In this document: piece after piece, positions 9,482 to 19,641 of the stretch | How the letters are laid out: each line of letters opens with the position of its first letter | Numbering within the stretch: the stretch's first letter is position 1 | Assembly (NCBI RefSeq): GCF_003144395.1 | Contig: NZ_PENZ01000028.1 | Span: 186,001 to 250,000 of the forward strand | From: Proteus faecis | Lineage (GTDB): Bacteria; Pseudomonadota; Gammaproteobacteria; Enterobacterales; Enterobacteriaceae | Length of the DNA stretch: 64,000 bases | Direction of reading: 5' to 3' | The notes under the pieces: model-generated | The model's database searches: none | Told to the model about the DNA's origin: nothing | The model's input: the letters and a program-made list of their open reading frames with translations, nothing else | Made by a program: the position numbers and the translations under genes

Positions 9482-9505
9482 ACCCTGTTAATAAATTAAC
9501 AGGGT
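9482..9505. terminator. Hairpin terminator downstream of hcr
   Basis: An 11-bp perfect stem (ACCCTGTTAAT / ATTAACAGGGT) with a 2-base loop. On the minus strand it is followed by a run of T residues, so it should end the hcp-hcr transcript. An A-run on the other side makes it usable in both directions. Confidence 0.82.
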
Positions 9506-9550
9506 AAAAAAACAGGAAATTAGCAGGAAATACTTAATAGAAAAAAGAGG

Positions 9551-10555
9551 TTAAGCGAGCTCAACATCGCCTTTTAAACGACAGCTACATGCTAAGACAT
9601 AACCTTGAGCTATCTCTTCAGCTGTTAATGTACTGGTACTGCTAACATCATAATCACCACTCACAATACGAGTTTTACAACTACCGCAAACCCCTGAACG
9701 ACAAGCAGCAAAGACAGGAACTTTATTTTCTTCCATAGCTGATAATAAAGTCACCCCAACAGGAACTTTAATTTTTGATAATGGATGGCGAATAGTCATG
9801 GTTAATTGTTCGTTTTCATCGACACAAACAGGCTCATCGCCAAAACGTTCCATAAAGATATTCTCAGCAGGTACCCCAAGATTTCTTGCAAAACGTCTAG
9901 TGTCTTCCATATAACTATTTGGACCACAGCACATAACTGTACGACTCGCAATATCAGGTACTAATGCTGCTAATTTTTCTTGAGAAATACGTCCACTAAA
10001 TATCCCTTTATTATCAGGTAACTTAGGCATCATGATAAAATTAAGGTTGTATGGATATGCATTTGCTAATTCAATCCACTCTTTCTCAAAAATAAACTGG
10101 CTTTTCTCACGAATATTAAAAATAACCGTAATATCTGCTTTAGATTGATTATTTAACAACCAGCGAGTCATCGACATAACAGGTGTCACACCACATCCAG
10201 CTGCTAACATTAAATAGCGCTCGCCCTCTTTACCCGCGCAAGTAAATTCCCCCTGAGCATCAGATAACCACAGATAATCACCCGGTTTTACTTGTGAAGT
10301 TAACCAATTTGAACCGACACCATTTTCTAAACGGCGAACGGTTAAAGTAATAAATGGGCTTAATCCTGGAGAAGATGAAATAGTATAAGCACGCATTATT
10401 TCATCACTATTATTGATACTAACCAGTGCAAATTGACCCGGTTTATAAGAATAAAAGTCATGATTAATTAAGTTTAATGTCCACACTTCAGGTGTTTCCT
10501 GATTAATAGAGTGGACTTGCATACGATTAGGACAAAGAGAAGTAGGCATCGTCAT
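9551..10555 (-). CDS. hcr: NADH oxidoreductase Hcr, partner of hybrid cluster protein
   Basis: A 334-residue FAD/[2Fe-2S] reductase that passes electrons from NADH to Hcp. The N-terminal part has the flavin-binding RAYTISSSPG motif and the NAD-binding AAGCGVTPVMSM motif; the C-terminal ferredoxin domain carries CRSGVCGSCKT plus a distal cysteine in VLACSC. The protein begins MTMPTSLCPNRMQV, matching E. coli Hcr, and GAGGG lies upstream; an in-frame start at 10681 overlaps the hcp 3' end and would add 42 unrelated residues. It is cotranscribed with hcp, with a hairpin between the two genes. Expected function: nitric oxide and hydroxylamine defence under anaerobiosis. Confidence 0.93.
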   Translation of the reverse strand: MTMPTSLCPNRMQVHSINQETPEVWTLNLINHDFYSYKPGQFALVSINNSDEIMRAYTISSSPGLSPFITLTVRRLENGVGSNWLTSQVKPGDYLWLSDAQGEFTCAGKEGERYLMLAAGCGVTPVMSMTRWLLNNQSKADITVIFNIREKSQFIFEKEWIELANAYPYNLNFIMMPKLPDNKGIFSGRISQEKLAALVPDIASRTVMCCGPNSYMEDTRRFARNLGVPAENIFMERFGDEPVCVDENEQLTMTIRHPLSKIKVPVGVTLLSAMEENKVPVFAACRSGVCGSCKTRIVSGDYDVSSTSTLTAEEIAQGYVLACSCRLKGDVELA

Positions 10556-10570
10556 GGATATTGAACCCTC

Positions 10571-10592
10571 ACCGAAGCCCTTAGGCTTCGGT
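10571..10592. repeat. Intergenic hairpin between hcp and hcr
   Basis: A perfect 9-bp stem (ACCGAAGCC / GGCTTCGGT) with a 4-base loop sits in the 58-bp gap. It lacks a T-run on the minus strand, so it is more likely an mRNA-stability or processing element that sets the hcp:hcr ratio than a true terminator. Confidence 0.6.
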
Positions 10593-10613
10593 AATGATAA
10601 TGAATTTAAAACA

Positions 10614-12266
10614 TTAAGCAGAAAGAATATCTTTAAGATCTTGTTCTGGTGTAGTAATAGAGCGCATACCAAATTTCTCATTTAGCACCGCCAGCAAATT
10701 ATCAGTTAAGAACGCTGGTGCTGTTGGGCCGGTATAAATGTTTTTCACGCCTAATGAAAGCAGAGTCAATAAGATAACAATCGCTTTTTGCTCGAACCAA
10801 GAGAGAATTAAAGACAATGGTAAGTCATTAACCCCACAACCTAATTTCTCAGCAAGGTTAACCGCTAGCATAATCGCTGAATAAGCATCGTTACACTGAC
10901 CCACATCAAGTAAGCGTGGTAAGCCTTCTAAAGTACCGAAATCCAGTTTATTGAAACGGTATTTTCCACACGCTAAGGTCATAATTAAACAGTCTTGTGG
11001 AATTTCTCTTGCAAGGTCGGTGTAGTAACTACGTTCACCACGGCTACCATCACAACCTCCCACTAAGAAAACATGACGCAATTTTTTTTGTGAAACTAAA
11101 TCAATCACAGTATCAGCAGCATTTAGTAGTGTTTCACGACCGAAACCAACGGTAATTAAATGCTCAATTTCGTTGTATGGGAAACCTTCTAATGATTGTG
11201 CTTGTTCAATCATTTCAGAGAAATCATCACCCGTAATATGTTTTACACCCGGCCAACCAACAATACTACGCGTCCAAATACGATCACCATAATTGCCTAC
11301 ATTCGGATCAATAATACAGTTTGAAGTCATTAATACAGGGCCAGGAAATTTTGCAAACTCAATTTGCTGATTCTGCCAACCACTTCCATAATTACCCACT
11401 AAATGTTTGTATTTTTTCAGTTCTGGATAACCATGAGCCGGTAACATTTCGCCATGAGTATAAACGTTGATCCCTTTGCCTTCTGTTTGCTCAAGTAACA
11501 TTTGCAGATCTTTCAGGTCATGACCTGAAATTAAAATAGCTTTACCTGCAACAGGACGCACGTTAACACTCACTGGTATAGGATTGCCGTAAGCTTGAGT
11601 TTCACCTTTATCAAGAATAGCCATAATGCGGAAATTCATTTGACCAATACCCATCGCATTTTCTAGCAACTCATTCATATCAGAAGGATCCGTCCCTAAC
11701 CACGCCATATAACGGTGATATTCTGCATAAATTTCATTGTCATACTGACCTAAAACATGCGCGTGCTCCATATATGCAGCAGCCCCTTTTAAGCCATACA
11801 GGCACAGCATACGTAATCCATGAAGATCGTCACCAATTTGTGCTTTATCTGCATTTAAAGCAAAAAGTTGAGCTTGTTTTTGTAAGCTGTCTAAATCGTT
11901 ACCCGCTAATTGGATTTCAGCTCTTGGATTAGTGACTTGAATTGCTGCATTTTTCGCTAAAGTACGAGATTTCAAACTTTCACGGAAATAGATAGCTTCT
12001 TTCGCATAGCCAACAATACGCTCAGAATCAAAATTGACATTAGTTAACGTAGAGAAAAAAGCACGAGGAGCAAAGCTATCTACATCATGATCAATAATAC
12101 CAACGCTACGCGCTGCTAGAGCCCACGCTGAAAGCCCTTCTAATACTGCAACGAGTAAATCTTGAAGATCAGAAGTTTCTGCTGTTTTACCACACATACC
12201 TTGCGCATAGGCACAGCCATTACCTACAGGTGTTTTCATTGTTTGTTCACATTGCACACAATACAT
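10614..12266 (-). CDS. hcp: Hybrid cluster protein (hydroxylamine reductase / NO reductase)
   Basis: A 550-residue prismane protein, the usual enterobacterial length. The N-terminal cysteine motif CVQCEQTM...[11 protein letters not shown] (residues 3-26) binds the proximal iron-sulfur cluster. Further cysteines in [24 protein letters not shown] and GQCNDAYSA are the expected ligands of the hybrid 4Fe-2O-2S cluster. Hcp reduces NO (and hydroxylamine) and also drives protein S-nitrosylation in E. coli. It is followed by its reductase hcr. Upstream lie a candidate NsrR palindrome (12307-12329) and an FNR-like box (12387-12400), which fits induction by NO and anaerobiosis. Confidence 0.96.
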   Translation of the reverse strand: MYCVQCEQTMKTPVGNGCAYAQGMCGKTAETSDLQDLLVAVLEGLSAWALAARSVGIIDHDVDSFAPRAFFSTLTNVNFDSERIVGYAKEAIYFRESLKSRTLAKNAAIQVTNPRAEIQLAGNDLDSLQKQAQLFALNADKAQIGDDLHGLRMLCLYGLKGAAAYMEHAHVLGQYDNEIYAEYHRYMAWLGTDPSDMNELLENAMGIGQMNFRIMAILDKGETQAYGNPIPVSVNVRPVAGKAILISGHDLKDLQMLLEQTEGKGINVYTHGEMLPAHGYPELKKYKHLVGNYGSGWQNQQIEFAKFPGPVLMTSNCIIDPNVGNYGDRIWTRSIVGWPGVKHITGDDFSEMIEQAQSLEGFPYNEIEHLITVGFGRETLLNAADTVIDLVSQKKLRHVFLVGGCDGSRGERSYYTDLAREIPQDCLIMTLACGKYRFNKLDFGTLEGLPRLLDVGQCNDAYSAIMLAVNLAEKLGCGVNDLPLSLILSWFEQKAIVILLTLLSLGVKNIYTGPTAPAFLTDNLLAVLNEKFGMRSITTPEQDLKDILSA

Positions 12267-12306
12267 ATCGTATTCCTTCTAATAAGAGATAACGCTTTAT
12301 TTTTAT

Positions 12307-12329
12307 AAGTTGCATTCTATATGCAACAT
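12307..12329 (-). promoter_or_regulatory. Candidate NsrR operator of hcp
   Basis: The inverted repeat TTGCAT-N5-ATGCAA (core 12310-12326) with partly symmetric flanks resembles the NsrR site of E. coli hcp and hmp. It lies about 40-60 bp upstream of the hcp start codon, where a repressor could cover the promoter. Assigned by consensus recall. Confidence 0.6.
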
Positions 12330-12386
12330 AAGAATACGCTATTTATATAAGAGAGAAAGTGCAATATTGAACAATTTAAATGTTAT

Positions 12387-12400
12387 TTGATCTAACGCAA
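12387..12400 (-). promoter_or_regulatory. Candidate FNR box upstream of hcp
   Basis: On the minus strand TTGCGTTAGATCAA matches the FNR palindrome TTGAT-N4-ATCAA in 8 of 10 positions. Its centre is about 75 bp upstream of the NsrR-like palindrome, similar to the spacing of an upstream FNR activator site. The rest of 12401-12759 is AT-rich; apart from the aldehyde dehydrogenase promoter that must lie there, I see nothing specific in it. Confidence 0.45.
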
Positions 12401-12759
12401 TTTCCTAGCCAATCTTTTCATATCTCCTTTTTTATCCTTTGATTTTGCTTTAAGCCTCAAAAATTTTCTAAAAAAGAAAACGTTATTTCATTACGCTGAT
12501 GATGACTAAATCAGAAAAAATATTTAAGGGTAATTAATGCGTGTTTTTTGTTTAATCATATAAAGAGTGAGAGATGAAGCGATTAAGTTTATTCATTTCT
12601 ATTAAATCAGTAATACTCATTACTATTTTTTATAGTTAATATCACCTATTGCACCAATAGCTAATCAAATTACTTCAATTGATATATGTTATTAGCAAGA
12701 GTATTACGAAATGAAACTATAAATCCGAATGATACTCACCCCTACATTGGAGATTAAAA

Positions 12760-14241
12760 ATGATTAAATTAAATAATGTTCCATCAGAATTTCGCCCTCT
12801 AGAAAGCTACAAAATGCTAATTGGAGGAGAATGGGTATCTAGCACATCTCAAAAAACAACGAAAACCTATAGCCCAGCTACTGGTGAATTATTAAGTGAA
12901 TACCAATCTGGTAGTGCTGAAGATGTTGAACGCGCAGTGAGTGCTGCACGTAATGCATTCAAAACATGGAGTAAAACGTCACCTGCTGAGCGCCAAACCC
13001 TTTTATTAAAAATTGCAGATCGCTTAGAACAAGAACAAGAACGCTTCGCTTGGATTGAATCGCTCGATAACGGAAAACCACTCAATGAGTCGAAAAACAT
13101 AGATTTACCCGCCTCTATTGACCATTTTCGATATTTTGCAGGCGTGATACGCTCTCATACCGATGAAAGTGCCGTCCTAGACGAAAATACCATTAGCCTT
13201 GTTATTCGCGAACCTATTGGTGTTGTTGGTCAAATTATTCCATGGAACTTCCCTTTGTTAATGGCAGCATGGAAATTGGCTCCTGCGATTGCAGCTGGTG
13301 ATACTGTGGTTATTAATCCAGCAACCTTGACTTCCCTTTCATTATTAGAGCTAGGTCGTATTTTAAATGAAATATTACCAGCTGGTGTGGTTAATATTGT
13401 TACGGGGCGCGGATCTGTTGTCGGACAAGCTATTTTAGAACACGAAGATATTGATAAACTTGCGTTTACAGGTTCTACCAATGTCGGTTATACCGTAGCC
13501 GAAGCTGCTGCGAAAAAAATGGTTCCTGCAACATTGGAATTAGGCGGCAAATCAGCCAATATCGTGTTCCCTGATGCAAACATGAAAAAAGCAGTCAAAT
13601 ATTCAGCATTAGCAATATTGATGAACCAAGGACAAGCTTGTGAATCAGGTTCACGTTTGTTCTTACATAAAGATATTCATGATGAATTTTTGAAAGCATT
13701 AAAAACTGAATTTGAGAGTATTCGTGTCGGTGACCCACTTGATCCAAATACGCAAATGGGTACACAAGTTAGTCAAGATCAAATGGATACCATCCTAGGC
13801 TACGTTGAACTCGCGAAAAAAGAAGGCGCAACTGTTTTAACCGGTGGTGAGCGTATTACTGGTGAAGGTTATGATGACGGATTCTTTGTTCGTCCTACTA
13901 TCATCATCAACGCAACAAACCAAATGCGTGTAGCCCGAGAAGAAATTTTTGGACCTGTATTGTGTGTTATTCCATTCGATAATGAAGATGAAGTGATCGA
14001 AATGGCAAATGACTCTGAATATGGCCTTGGTGGTGGTGTTTGGACTCAAGATATTAACCGAGCCTTACGTGTTGCAAAAGCAGTAAGAACCGGTCGTATG
14101 TGGGTTAATACTTATCACGAACTCCCTGCACATGCACCATTTGGGGGTTACAAGAAGTCAGGTTTAGGGCGTGAAACACATAAAATGATGTTAGATGCTT
14201 ATAGCCAAGTGAAAAATATCTTCATCAGTATGAAAGAATAA
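12760..14241 (+). CDS. NAD(P)-dependent aldehyde dehydrogenase family protein
   Basis: A 493-residue ALDH-superfamily enzyme oxidising an unidentified aldehyde. Catalytic features are present: the Asn of PWNFP (about residue 161), the general-base Glu of LELGGKS (about 260) and the nucleophile Cys in NQGQACESGSR (about 294). Two cofactor residues differ from the usual pattern: in TVVINPATLTSL the positions that are normally Lys and Glu (as in KPAEQTP) are Asn and Thr. This may change NAD+/NADP+ preference. GGAG precedes the ATG. The gene is monocistronic, with its own terminator at 14296-14318. Overall similarity is to the AldA/ExaC-like group; the substrate cannot be told from sequence. Confidence 0.88.
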   Translation: MIKLNNVPSEFRPLESYKMLIGGEWVSSTSQKTTKTYSPATGELLSEYQSGSAEDVERAVSAARNAFKTWSKTSPAERQTLLLKIADRLEQEQERFAWIESLDNGKPLNESKNIDLPASIDHFRYFAGVIRSHTDESAVLDENTISLVIREPIGVVGQIIPWNFPLLMAAWKLAPAIAAGDTVVINPATLTSLSLLELGRILNEILPAGVVNIVTGRGSVVGQAILEHEDIDKLAFTGSTNVGYTVAEAAAKKMVPATLELGGKSANIVFPDANMKKAVKYSALAILMNQGQACESGSRLFLHKDIHDEFLKALKTEFESIRVGDPLDPNTQMGTQVSQDQMDTILGYVELAKKEGATVLTGGERITGEGYDDGFFVRPTIIINATNQMRVAREEIFGPVLCVIPFDNEDEVIEMANDSEYGLGGGVWTQDINRALRVAKAVRTGRMWVNTYHELPAHAPFGGYKKSGLGRETHKMMLDAYSQVKNIFISMKE

Positions 14242-14295
14242 CATTTTCTCTCTTTTCTAAATTCTTATAAATATAATATCTATACTCATCTCTTC

Positions 14296-14318
14296 GCCTT
14301 CTCCCCAGAAGGCTTTTT
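14296..14318 (+). terminator. Terminator of the aldehyde dehydrogenase gene
   Basis: A 7-bp perfect stem GCCTTCT/AGAAGGC with a CCCC loop, followed by TTTTT: a classic intrinsic terminator on the plus strand. Confidence 0.85.
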
Positions 14319-14358
14319 ATTGTCTGTAATTTCTCACACCTCAAGTTATTGCCATAAA

Positions 14359-14395
14359 AAAACCGCATACTTATCACTATAAAGCATGCGGTTTT
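14359..14395. terminator. Second hairpin, terminator of the AGCS symporter gene
   Basis: A 10-bp perfect stem (AAAACCGCAT / ATGCGGTTTT) with a 17-base loop lies just beyond the minus-strand symporter gene. On that strand it ends in a T-rich run. Confidence 0.75.
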
Positions 14396-14428
14396 ATATT
14401 ATATTGTTATCCAATAAGTAAGAACCAG

Positions 14429-15829
14429 TTACTCTGCTTCGGCTTCTTTTTTACTCACTGAGTGAATTTCTTTATCCAATTCAATATTATCAGCGTTAAC
14501 ATCTTTTATATGATCTCTTGTTAAGCGATAAACAACAGGGCTTAATAAAGCTAATGCGATTAAGTTAGGAATAGCCATCATTGCATTGAGAGTATCGGCT
14601 AACAGCCACACAAACTCTAACGATTGTGTGGCACCAACTGGTAACGCAATTAACCATGCAATCCGAAATGGTGTAATCGCTTTGGGTCCAAAAAGATATT
14701 GCACACATTTTTCACCGTAAAAACTCCAGCCTAAAATCGTGGTAAATGCAAAAATAGCCAATGCAATTGCCACAATATAGTTGCCTCCAGGAATAGCGAT
14801 AGAGAATGATGCAGCGGTTAATGTTGCTCCACTTTGTCCTGTTAGCCATTGTCCTGTAATAACAATAGTTAATCCTGTAACAGAGCAGACGATGATGGTA
14901 TCAATAAATGTCCCCAACATCGCAATCAAACCTTGGCGAACAGGGTTTTGTGTTTTTGCTGTCGCATGGGCTATAGGCGCACTACCCAATCCCGCTTCAT
15001 TTGAGAAAACACCACGCGCGACACCAAAACGGATCGCAGCCCAAACAGCTGCACCAGCAAAACCACCTTGAGCAGCAACAGGTGTAAACGCAGATTTAAC
15101 AATAAGGACAATAGCATCAGGTATCGCTGTTACATTCATTGCTAAAACAACAATACCCGCACCAAAATAGCCAACGGTCATAATAGGGACTAATTTACCA
15201 GCAACATCAGCAATACGCTTAATGCCTCCAATAAGTACGGCACCCACCAAAACAACGAGCACAATAGCGGTGATGGTCGTCGAAATACCAAAGTTACTTT
15301 CCAGCACATCAGCCACAGAGTTTGCTTGTACTGTATTACCTATACCAAACCCCGCAAAACTACCAAAAACAGCAAAAACAGTGCCTAGCCAAACCCAATT
15401 TTTGCCTAAGCCATTTTTGATATAATACATTGGCCCACCAACATAGTTTCCATATTTATCAACTTCACGGAAACGTACAGCAAGCACGGCTTCTGAATAT
15501 TTGGTTGCCATTCCCACTAATGCGGTCATCCACATCCAGAACAATGCACCTGGCCCCCCCAAGACAACAGCCGTTGCAACACCAGCAATATTACCGGTTC
15601 CGATAGTGGCAGATAATGCAGTCATCAATGCATTAAATGGCGATATTTGTCCTTCACCTCTTTTATCATTTTTTTCAAATAAAAGCTTAAACCCTGTACC
15701 CAATTTTCTAATCGGTAAAAAGCCAAGTCGAAGCTGCATAAAAAGGCCGATACCGAGAATACCGACAAGCATCGGAACTCCCCATACCACGCCATTTATA
15801 GCGCTTAATATATTTGTGATGAAATCCAT
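14429..15829 (-). CDS. Sodium:alanine symporter family (AGCS) transporter
   Basis: A 466-residue inner-membrane protein with about ten hydrophobic segments. The AGCS signatures GPGALFWMWMTALVGMATKYSE (near residue 91; conserved core around FWMWMTALVGMATKY) and NEAGLGSAPIAHATAKT (near 274) are visible, along with the N-terminal ALSATIGTGNIAGVA motif that contributes to substrate and Na+ binding. Members import alanine, glycine or glutamine with Na+. It is monocistronic and convergent with the aldehyde dehydrogenase. The exact amino acid is not predictable; similarity to YaaJ/AlsT-type proteins is from memory. Confidence 0.92.
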   Translation of the reverse strand: MDFITNILSAINGVVWGVPMLVGILGIGLFMQLRLGFLPIRKLGTGFKLLFEKNDKRGEGQISPFNALMTALSATIGTGNIAGVATAVVLGGPGALFWMWMTALVGMATKYSEAVLAVRFREVDKYGNYVGGPMYYIKNGLGKNWVWLGTVFAVFGSFAGFGIGNTVQANSVADVLESNFGISTTITAIVLVVLVGAVLIGGIKRIADVAGKLVPIMTVGYFGAGIVVLAMNVTAIPDAIVLIVKSAFTPVAAQGGFAGAAVWAAIRFGVARGVFSNEAGLGSAPIAHATAKTQNPVRQGLIAMLGTFIDTIIVCSVTGLTIVITGQWLTGQSGATLTAASFSIAIPGGNYIVAIALAIFAFTTILGWSFYGEKCVQYLFGPKAITPFRIAWLIALPVGATQSLEFVWLLADTLNAMMAIPNLIALALLSPVVYRLTRDHIKDVNADNIELDKEIHSVSKKEAEAE

Positions 15830-16024
15830 AATTTACCCTTTCTCGTCCAAATGTTATCTAAATATGTATTTTTTGTTATCAAATACACTAAAGATGAAAA
15901 AGAGAAAATATGCTAGAAAAAAAAACGACTAATTCTAAAATTGGCTTAGTTATGTGAGAAATATCACTTCATTATTAAATTACGCTATCATTAGGTTCAT
16001 CGTTACAATACTTCAATCAAAGTT

Positions 16025-17446
16025 ATGCATAATCATAAATCAGCACAAAGTGCCCAAAATGAACGACGTTTTAATCTGTTCAGAAAAACGCAAGAAACTA
16101 ATCTTGCTCCACTCAAGATCCTACTATTATCCGCTGTAGTCGGCTCTCTAGCTGGATTAGTGGGTGTTTTATTTGAAAAAAGCGTTAGTTGGGTGATTCA
16201 TTTTCGACAAGAAGAATTTATTAAAACCTTGACTAATCCTTATATTCTAGCAATCTGTACCTTTCTTTTTTCCTCTGTTTTGGCAATGTTGGGATATTAT
16301 TTAGTTAAGAAATTCTCGCCTGAATCAGGGGGATCAGGAATACCTGAAATTGAAGGTGCCATGATAGATATTCGCCCTGTTCGTTGGTGGCGAGTATTAC
16401 CTATAAAATTTATTGCCAGTATTGGAACTTTAGGTTCTGGTATGGTACTAGGACGAGAAGGTCCAACAGTTCAATTAGGCGCCAATATCGGTCAGCTAGT
16501 AAATGATATTTCTCGAGTAAAAGATAAAGAGTCGAGTCATACACTATTAGCTACGGGAGCTGCAGCAGGATTAACCGCAGCTTTTAATGCACCTCTGGCT
16601 GGTATTTTATTTATTATTGAGGAAATGCGGCCTCAGTTTAAATACAGTCTTATTTCAATTAAAGCGGTTTTTATTGGCGTTATTATGTCTTGCATTGTTT
16701 TTCGCCTATTTAATGGTGAAGGCGGTGTTATTCATATTGGTAAATTTTCATCCGCACCACTAAATACACTCTGGTTGTATTTAGTGTTAGGTATGTTATT
16801 TGGTATTATTGGCGTACTCTTCAGTAAATTACTTTTCTATGTCCAAACCCAATTTCAACATTTCTATCAAGATAAAACATCACGCTTTGTTTTAACCGGT
16901 GGCATCATCGGAGGGATTTGTGGCTTATTAGCATTAATTATTCCTGAAATAACAGGCGGTGGATTTAGTATTATTCCTGCACTCAGTACGGGGCAATATT
17001 CCCTTATTGCGTTATTACTTTTCTTTATTTTACGAACCATCACATCTATTATCAGTTTTGCCTCTGGTGCTCCTGGCGGCATATTCGCCCCCACTCTAGC
17101 ATTAGGTACACTATTTGGTAGTGCATTCGGATTAACTGCAACCTTGCTTTTTCCTGATTATCAAATTCAAATTGGTACGTTTGCTATCGCAGGAATGGGC
17201 GCTTTATTTGCCGCAACGGTAAGAGCGCCTCTAACGGGGATCGTCCTCGTATTAGAAATGACGGATAATTATCAGCTGATCCTGCCGATGATTATCACCT
17301 GTTTAGGTGCAACTATGTTGGCGCAACTATTGGGTGGTCGCCCTATCTATACGGTTTTATTAGAGCGGATATTGCAAAAATCTGAGGAAAAAGAGCAATC
17401 AGGCCAAGTCTCTGACCTTAAAAGTGATAAATCACCACAACAATAA
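16025..17446 (+). CDS. clcA: ClC-type H+/Cl- exchange transporter
   Basis: A 473-residue ClC antiporter, equal in length to E. coli ClcA. Visible motifs are the selectivity loop GSGIPE, the gating-glutamate motif GREGP (about residue 145), the proton-path glutamate in FIIEEMRP, the third selectivity loop ([15 protein letters not shown]) and the C-terminal region around [12 protein letters not shown] with the chloride-coordinating Tyr. All key residues of an exchanger rather than a channel are kept. ClcA supports extreme acid resistance by shunting charge during amino-acid decarboxylation. The gene is monocistronic and ends at the hairpin 17467-17492. Confidence 0.94.
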   Translation: MHNHKSAQSAQNERRFNLFRKTQETNLAPLKILLLSAVVGSLAGLVGVLFEKSVSWVIHFRQEEFIKTLTNPYILAICTFLFSSVLAMLGYYLVKKFSPESGGSGIPEIEGAMIDIRPVRWWRVLPIKFIASIGTLGSGMVLGREGPTVQLGANIGQLVNDISRVKDKESSHTLLATGAAAGLTAAFNAPLAGILFIIEEMRPQFKYSLISIKAVFIGVIMSCIVFRLFNGEGGVIHIGKFSSAPLNTLWLYLVLGMLFGIIGVLFSKLLFYVQTQFQHFYQDKTSRFVLTGGIIGGICGLLALIIPEITGGGFSIIPALSTGQYSLIALLLFFILRTITSIISFASGAPGGIFAPTLALGTLFGSAFGLTATLLFPDYQIQIGTFAIAGMGALFAATVRAPLTGIVLVLEMTDNYQLILPMIITCLGATMLAQLLGGRPIYTVLLERILQKSEEKEQSGQVSDLKSDKSPQQ

Positions 17447-17466
17447 AGCTCACTAGGTCAGATAAA

Positions 17467-17492
17467 AAATACCCCAATTATTTGGGGTATTT
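17467..17492. terminator. Shared terminator between clcA and tehB
   Basis: An 11-bp perfect stem (AAATACCCCAA / TTGGGGTATTT) with a 4-base loop lies between convergent genes. Confidence 0.82.
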
Positions 17493-17513
17493 AGAAGAGA
17501 CGATAGTTTTTAA

Positions 17514-18371
17514 CTATTTTTTACGTGCGATTAAAGTAGCAAAATTTAAGGCGATACGATTACCATTTGCATCTGTTTTATGTAAATGCCCAGGATCTTC
17601 ATTATATTTAATCAATTCCCAGTCTTTATAATGATCAGCTAATTCATTTGGACGTAAAAAAGTTTTAAATGGGATCTCAGTTGGATCACTATTCGGCGTT
17701 TCAACAGGGCAAACAATCACATTAATACCATTAGAATTGGTACATTCCTGCATATTTTTAATAATACTTTCAATTCGTTCCCGTTGGCAGAACATCAATA
17801 CAACGGTTGAAAGAATAATATCGTATTTCTCAGTAAGTGAAGCGTCATTAATATCATATAAGCCACTTTTTACTGACAATCCTGTTTTGGTTTTAACTGT
17901 TTCAATCGCATCAATATGTGAAGGATTAATATCTAATGCTGTCACATCATAACCCAGAGACGCTAAATAGAAGCTGTTTCGACCACGACCGGCACCTAAA
18001 TCTAACACCTTACAAGGCTGGGTAAACGTTGCCATATAGCGTACTTCAGAATGTGGTAATGATAAGTCATTTTCTTTAAACAGCTTATCTTCTGGGGCAC
18101 ATAAAAAAGAGAGCTGACAACGGATATCATCACTTGTTTTATCTATTTTATGCCACTGTTGAGGTTGAATTAAAGGTGGCTGATTTTTAGTATCACACTC
18201 AACTGAAATTTGAGACCCATCATCATTAAAAACAACAAATGTCATATTACCTTGCAGTACCCTCATTTGGGCGTAAGTGCCTTCTTTTGTATTGTGACGT
18301 TCTAATAACGCTAAAGGAATGGATGTGCGAGTCCACTCTGGCATTGTTTTATAATTGACAAGTTCCATCAT
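17514..18371 (-). CDS. tehB: Tellurite-resistance SAM-dependent methyltransferase TehB, long form
   Basis: A 285-residue protein. The C-terminal 190 residues are a class I methyltransferase with the SAM-binding loop VLDLGAGRGRNSFYLASLGY and the acidic ALDIN strand. The N-terminal 95 residues are the cupin-like TehB N-domain (PEWTRTSIPLALLERHNTKE...). This two-domain form is the Haemophilus type (about 286 aa), whereas E. coli TehB is the 197-residue methyltransferase alone. TehB methylates tellurite and selenium compounds. No tehA neighbour is present. Two adjacent ATGs (18371 and 18368) are equally possible starts. Confidence 0.9.
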   Translation of the reverse strand: MMELVNYKTMPEWTRTSIPLALLERHNTKEGTYAQMRVLQGNMTFVVFNDDGSQISVECDTKNQPPLIQPQQWHKIDKTSDDIRCQLSFLCAPEDKLFKENDLSLPHSEVRYMATFTQPCKVLDLGAGRGRNSFYLASLGYDVTALDINPSHIDAIETVKTKTGLSVKSGLYDINDASLTEKYDIILSTVVLMFCQRERIESIIKNMQECTNSNGINVIVCPVETPNSDPTEIPFKTFLRPNELADHYKDWELIKYNEDPGHLHKTDANGNRIALNFATLIARKK

Positions 18372-18446
18372 TCAACCTCACTTAAGATGTATTTTAAATA
18401 CATCTTATTGCAATCACGATCTTTCGTAAAGAAGGTTTTATCAAGA

Positions 18447-19619
18447 TCATGATTTTAAATATTTGTTTAACAGCAAATTAGTCACATCTGAGGAAGAAAT
18501 AGATTCACCACACAAAACTTTCATCATAATTTCTTTACCTAATGATGCTAAAGAAAACAACATATCTGGGCGTAACCGGCTGATTTTATCTCTATTTTCA
18601 TCTTGATTAATAATAGTGATTAATTTGGCATTAACATTAGAACATTCTTGGATAGTCAATAAAATAAAGGTATTTTCTGCATCACTTTCAGATAAAGTCA
18701 CAACCCAACTCGCTTTCGCAATATTAGCAGATAGCAATGTTTTAAGATTAGTAGGATCACCTTCAATAATATTGGCTTGTGCATCATAAGAGGTTCTACT
18801 TTTATCGGCACAAATTGCAATCACAGGTTTCCCTTGTTCTCTTAGCCCTTTTTCTAATTGAGAAGCCAATGCTGATGAACCAATAATAATAAAATGATTA
18901 TGCATTTTAGCGATCCTTTTCTTAACAATATCGCGAGTACCACGCGCAAGAAACCCCATGACATACACTATGGAAGTAGTAAAAACAGTTATTCCCAAGA
19001 TAACGACGGTGAGAGTAAAAATACGTGCATTCGTACTAATTGGCACAATATCGCCAAATCCTAGTGTCGTCATACAAACAATAGAAAAATAGAATGCATC
19101 CATTAATGTTGTAATATGTGGCTTAAATTCATCGCCAATATAAAGACTTCCCAGCATTGAGAATAACAGTAAAGAAAGAGTGCAAATAAAAGCAACAAAG
19201 CCTGCACTAGTTAAACTATGATGTGGAAATGCACGCCAGCTTATTAACAACCCAATCGCTAAAATAAAAGAAAAATAGGATTGAAAGTCCATTTGCTGAT
19301 AAACAGCGACATCTAGAAAAACAATGGTGGCTAATAAAATCAAAGAGACACACCATGCAATTCTGGCACCAAGATACATAAATATTGAAAGCAAAATTAA
19401 TGCACAACCTAACATTACCTTTGGTATATCGAGTAGTTTTAATACACCTAAGGATTTTAGCCACGCTGAAAAACCATGGATTTCCCAATCCAGATAAATA
19501 CCACGAGAGAGCAAAATGGAGTAAATAATAAAAATACCATTTAAGGTAAGTAATAAAGACATCATTTTTCTTGTCACTTTAGATGTCTCTATCACATTTA
19601 ATATTGCGGATAATTTCAT
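18447..19619 (-). CDS. kch: Kch-like potassium channel with RCK/TrkA-N domain
   Basis: A 390-residue channel subunit. Several N-terminal hydrophobic segments (residues about 20-160) lead to a pore loop with selectivity filter TTLGFGD at residues 184-190, a variant of TVGYGD that still fits K+ selectivity, then a final helix. The cytosolic part from about 225 is a TrkA-N/RCK Rossmann domain (HFIIIGSSALASQLEKGLRE...). The architecture matches E. coli Kch (417 aa). The gene lies 22 bp from the end of the hydrolase gene on the same strand and may be read through from it. The ligand of the RCK domain is unknown. Confidence 0.87.
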   Translation of the reverse strand: MKLSAILNVIETSKVTRKMMSLLLTLNGIFIIYSILLSRGIYLDWEIHGFSAWLKSLGVLKLLDIPKVMLGCALILLSIFMYLGARIAWCVSLILLATIVFLDVAVYQQMDFQSYFSFILAIGLLISWRAFPHHSLTSAGFVAFICTLSLLLFSMLGSLYIGDEFKPHITTLMDAFYFSIVCMTTLGFGDIVPISTNARIFTLTVVILGITVFTTSIVYVMGFLARGTRDIVKKRIAKMHNHFIIIGSSALASQLEKGLREQGKPVIAICADKSRTSYDAQANIIEGDPTNLKTLLSANIAKASWVVTLSESDAENTFILLTIQECSNVNAKLITIINQDENRDKISRLRPDMLFSLASLGKEIMMKVLCGESISSSDVTNLLLNKYLKS

Positions 19620-19641
19620 ATGAGATATTGTGAATACTCGG

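Noticed and set aside
10556-10681. N-terminal extension of Hcr by 42 residues
   Set aside because: It overlaps the end of hcp and reads through the intergenic hairpin; the start at 10555 matches the E. coli protein.
15501-15932. A 143-codon plus-strand frame opposite the AGCS symporter gene
   Set aside because: It is the complement of transmembrane coding sequence with biased composition (many Pro, Thr, Ala), a usual shadow effect.
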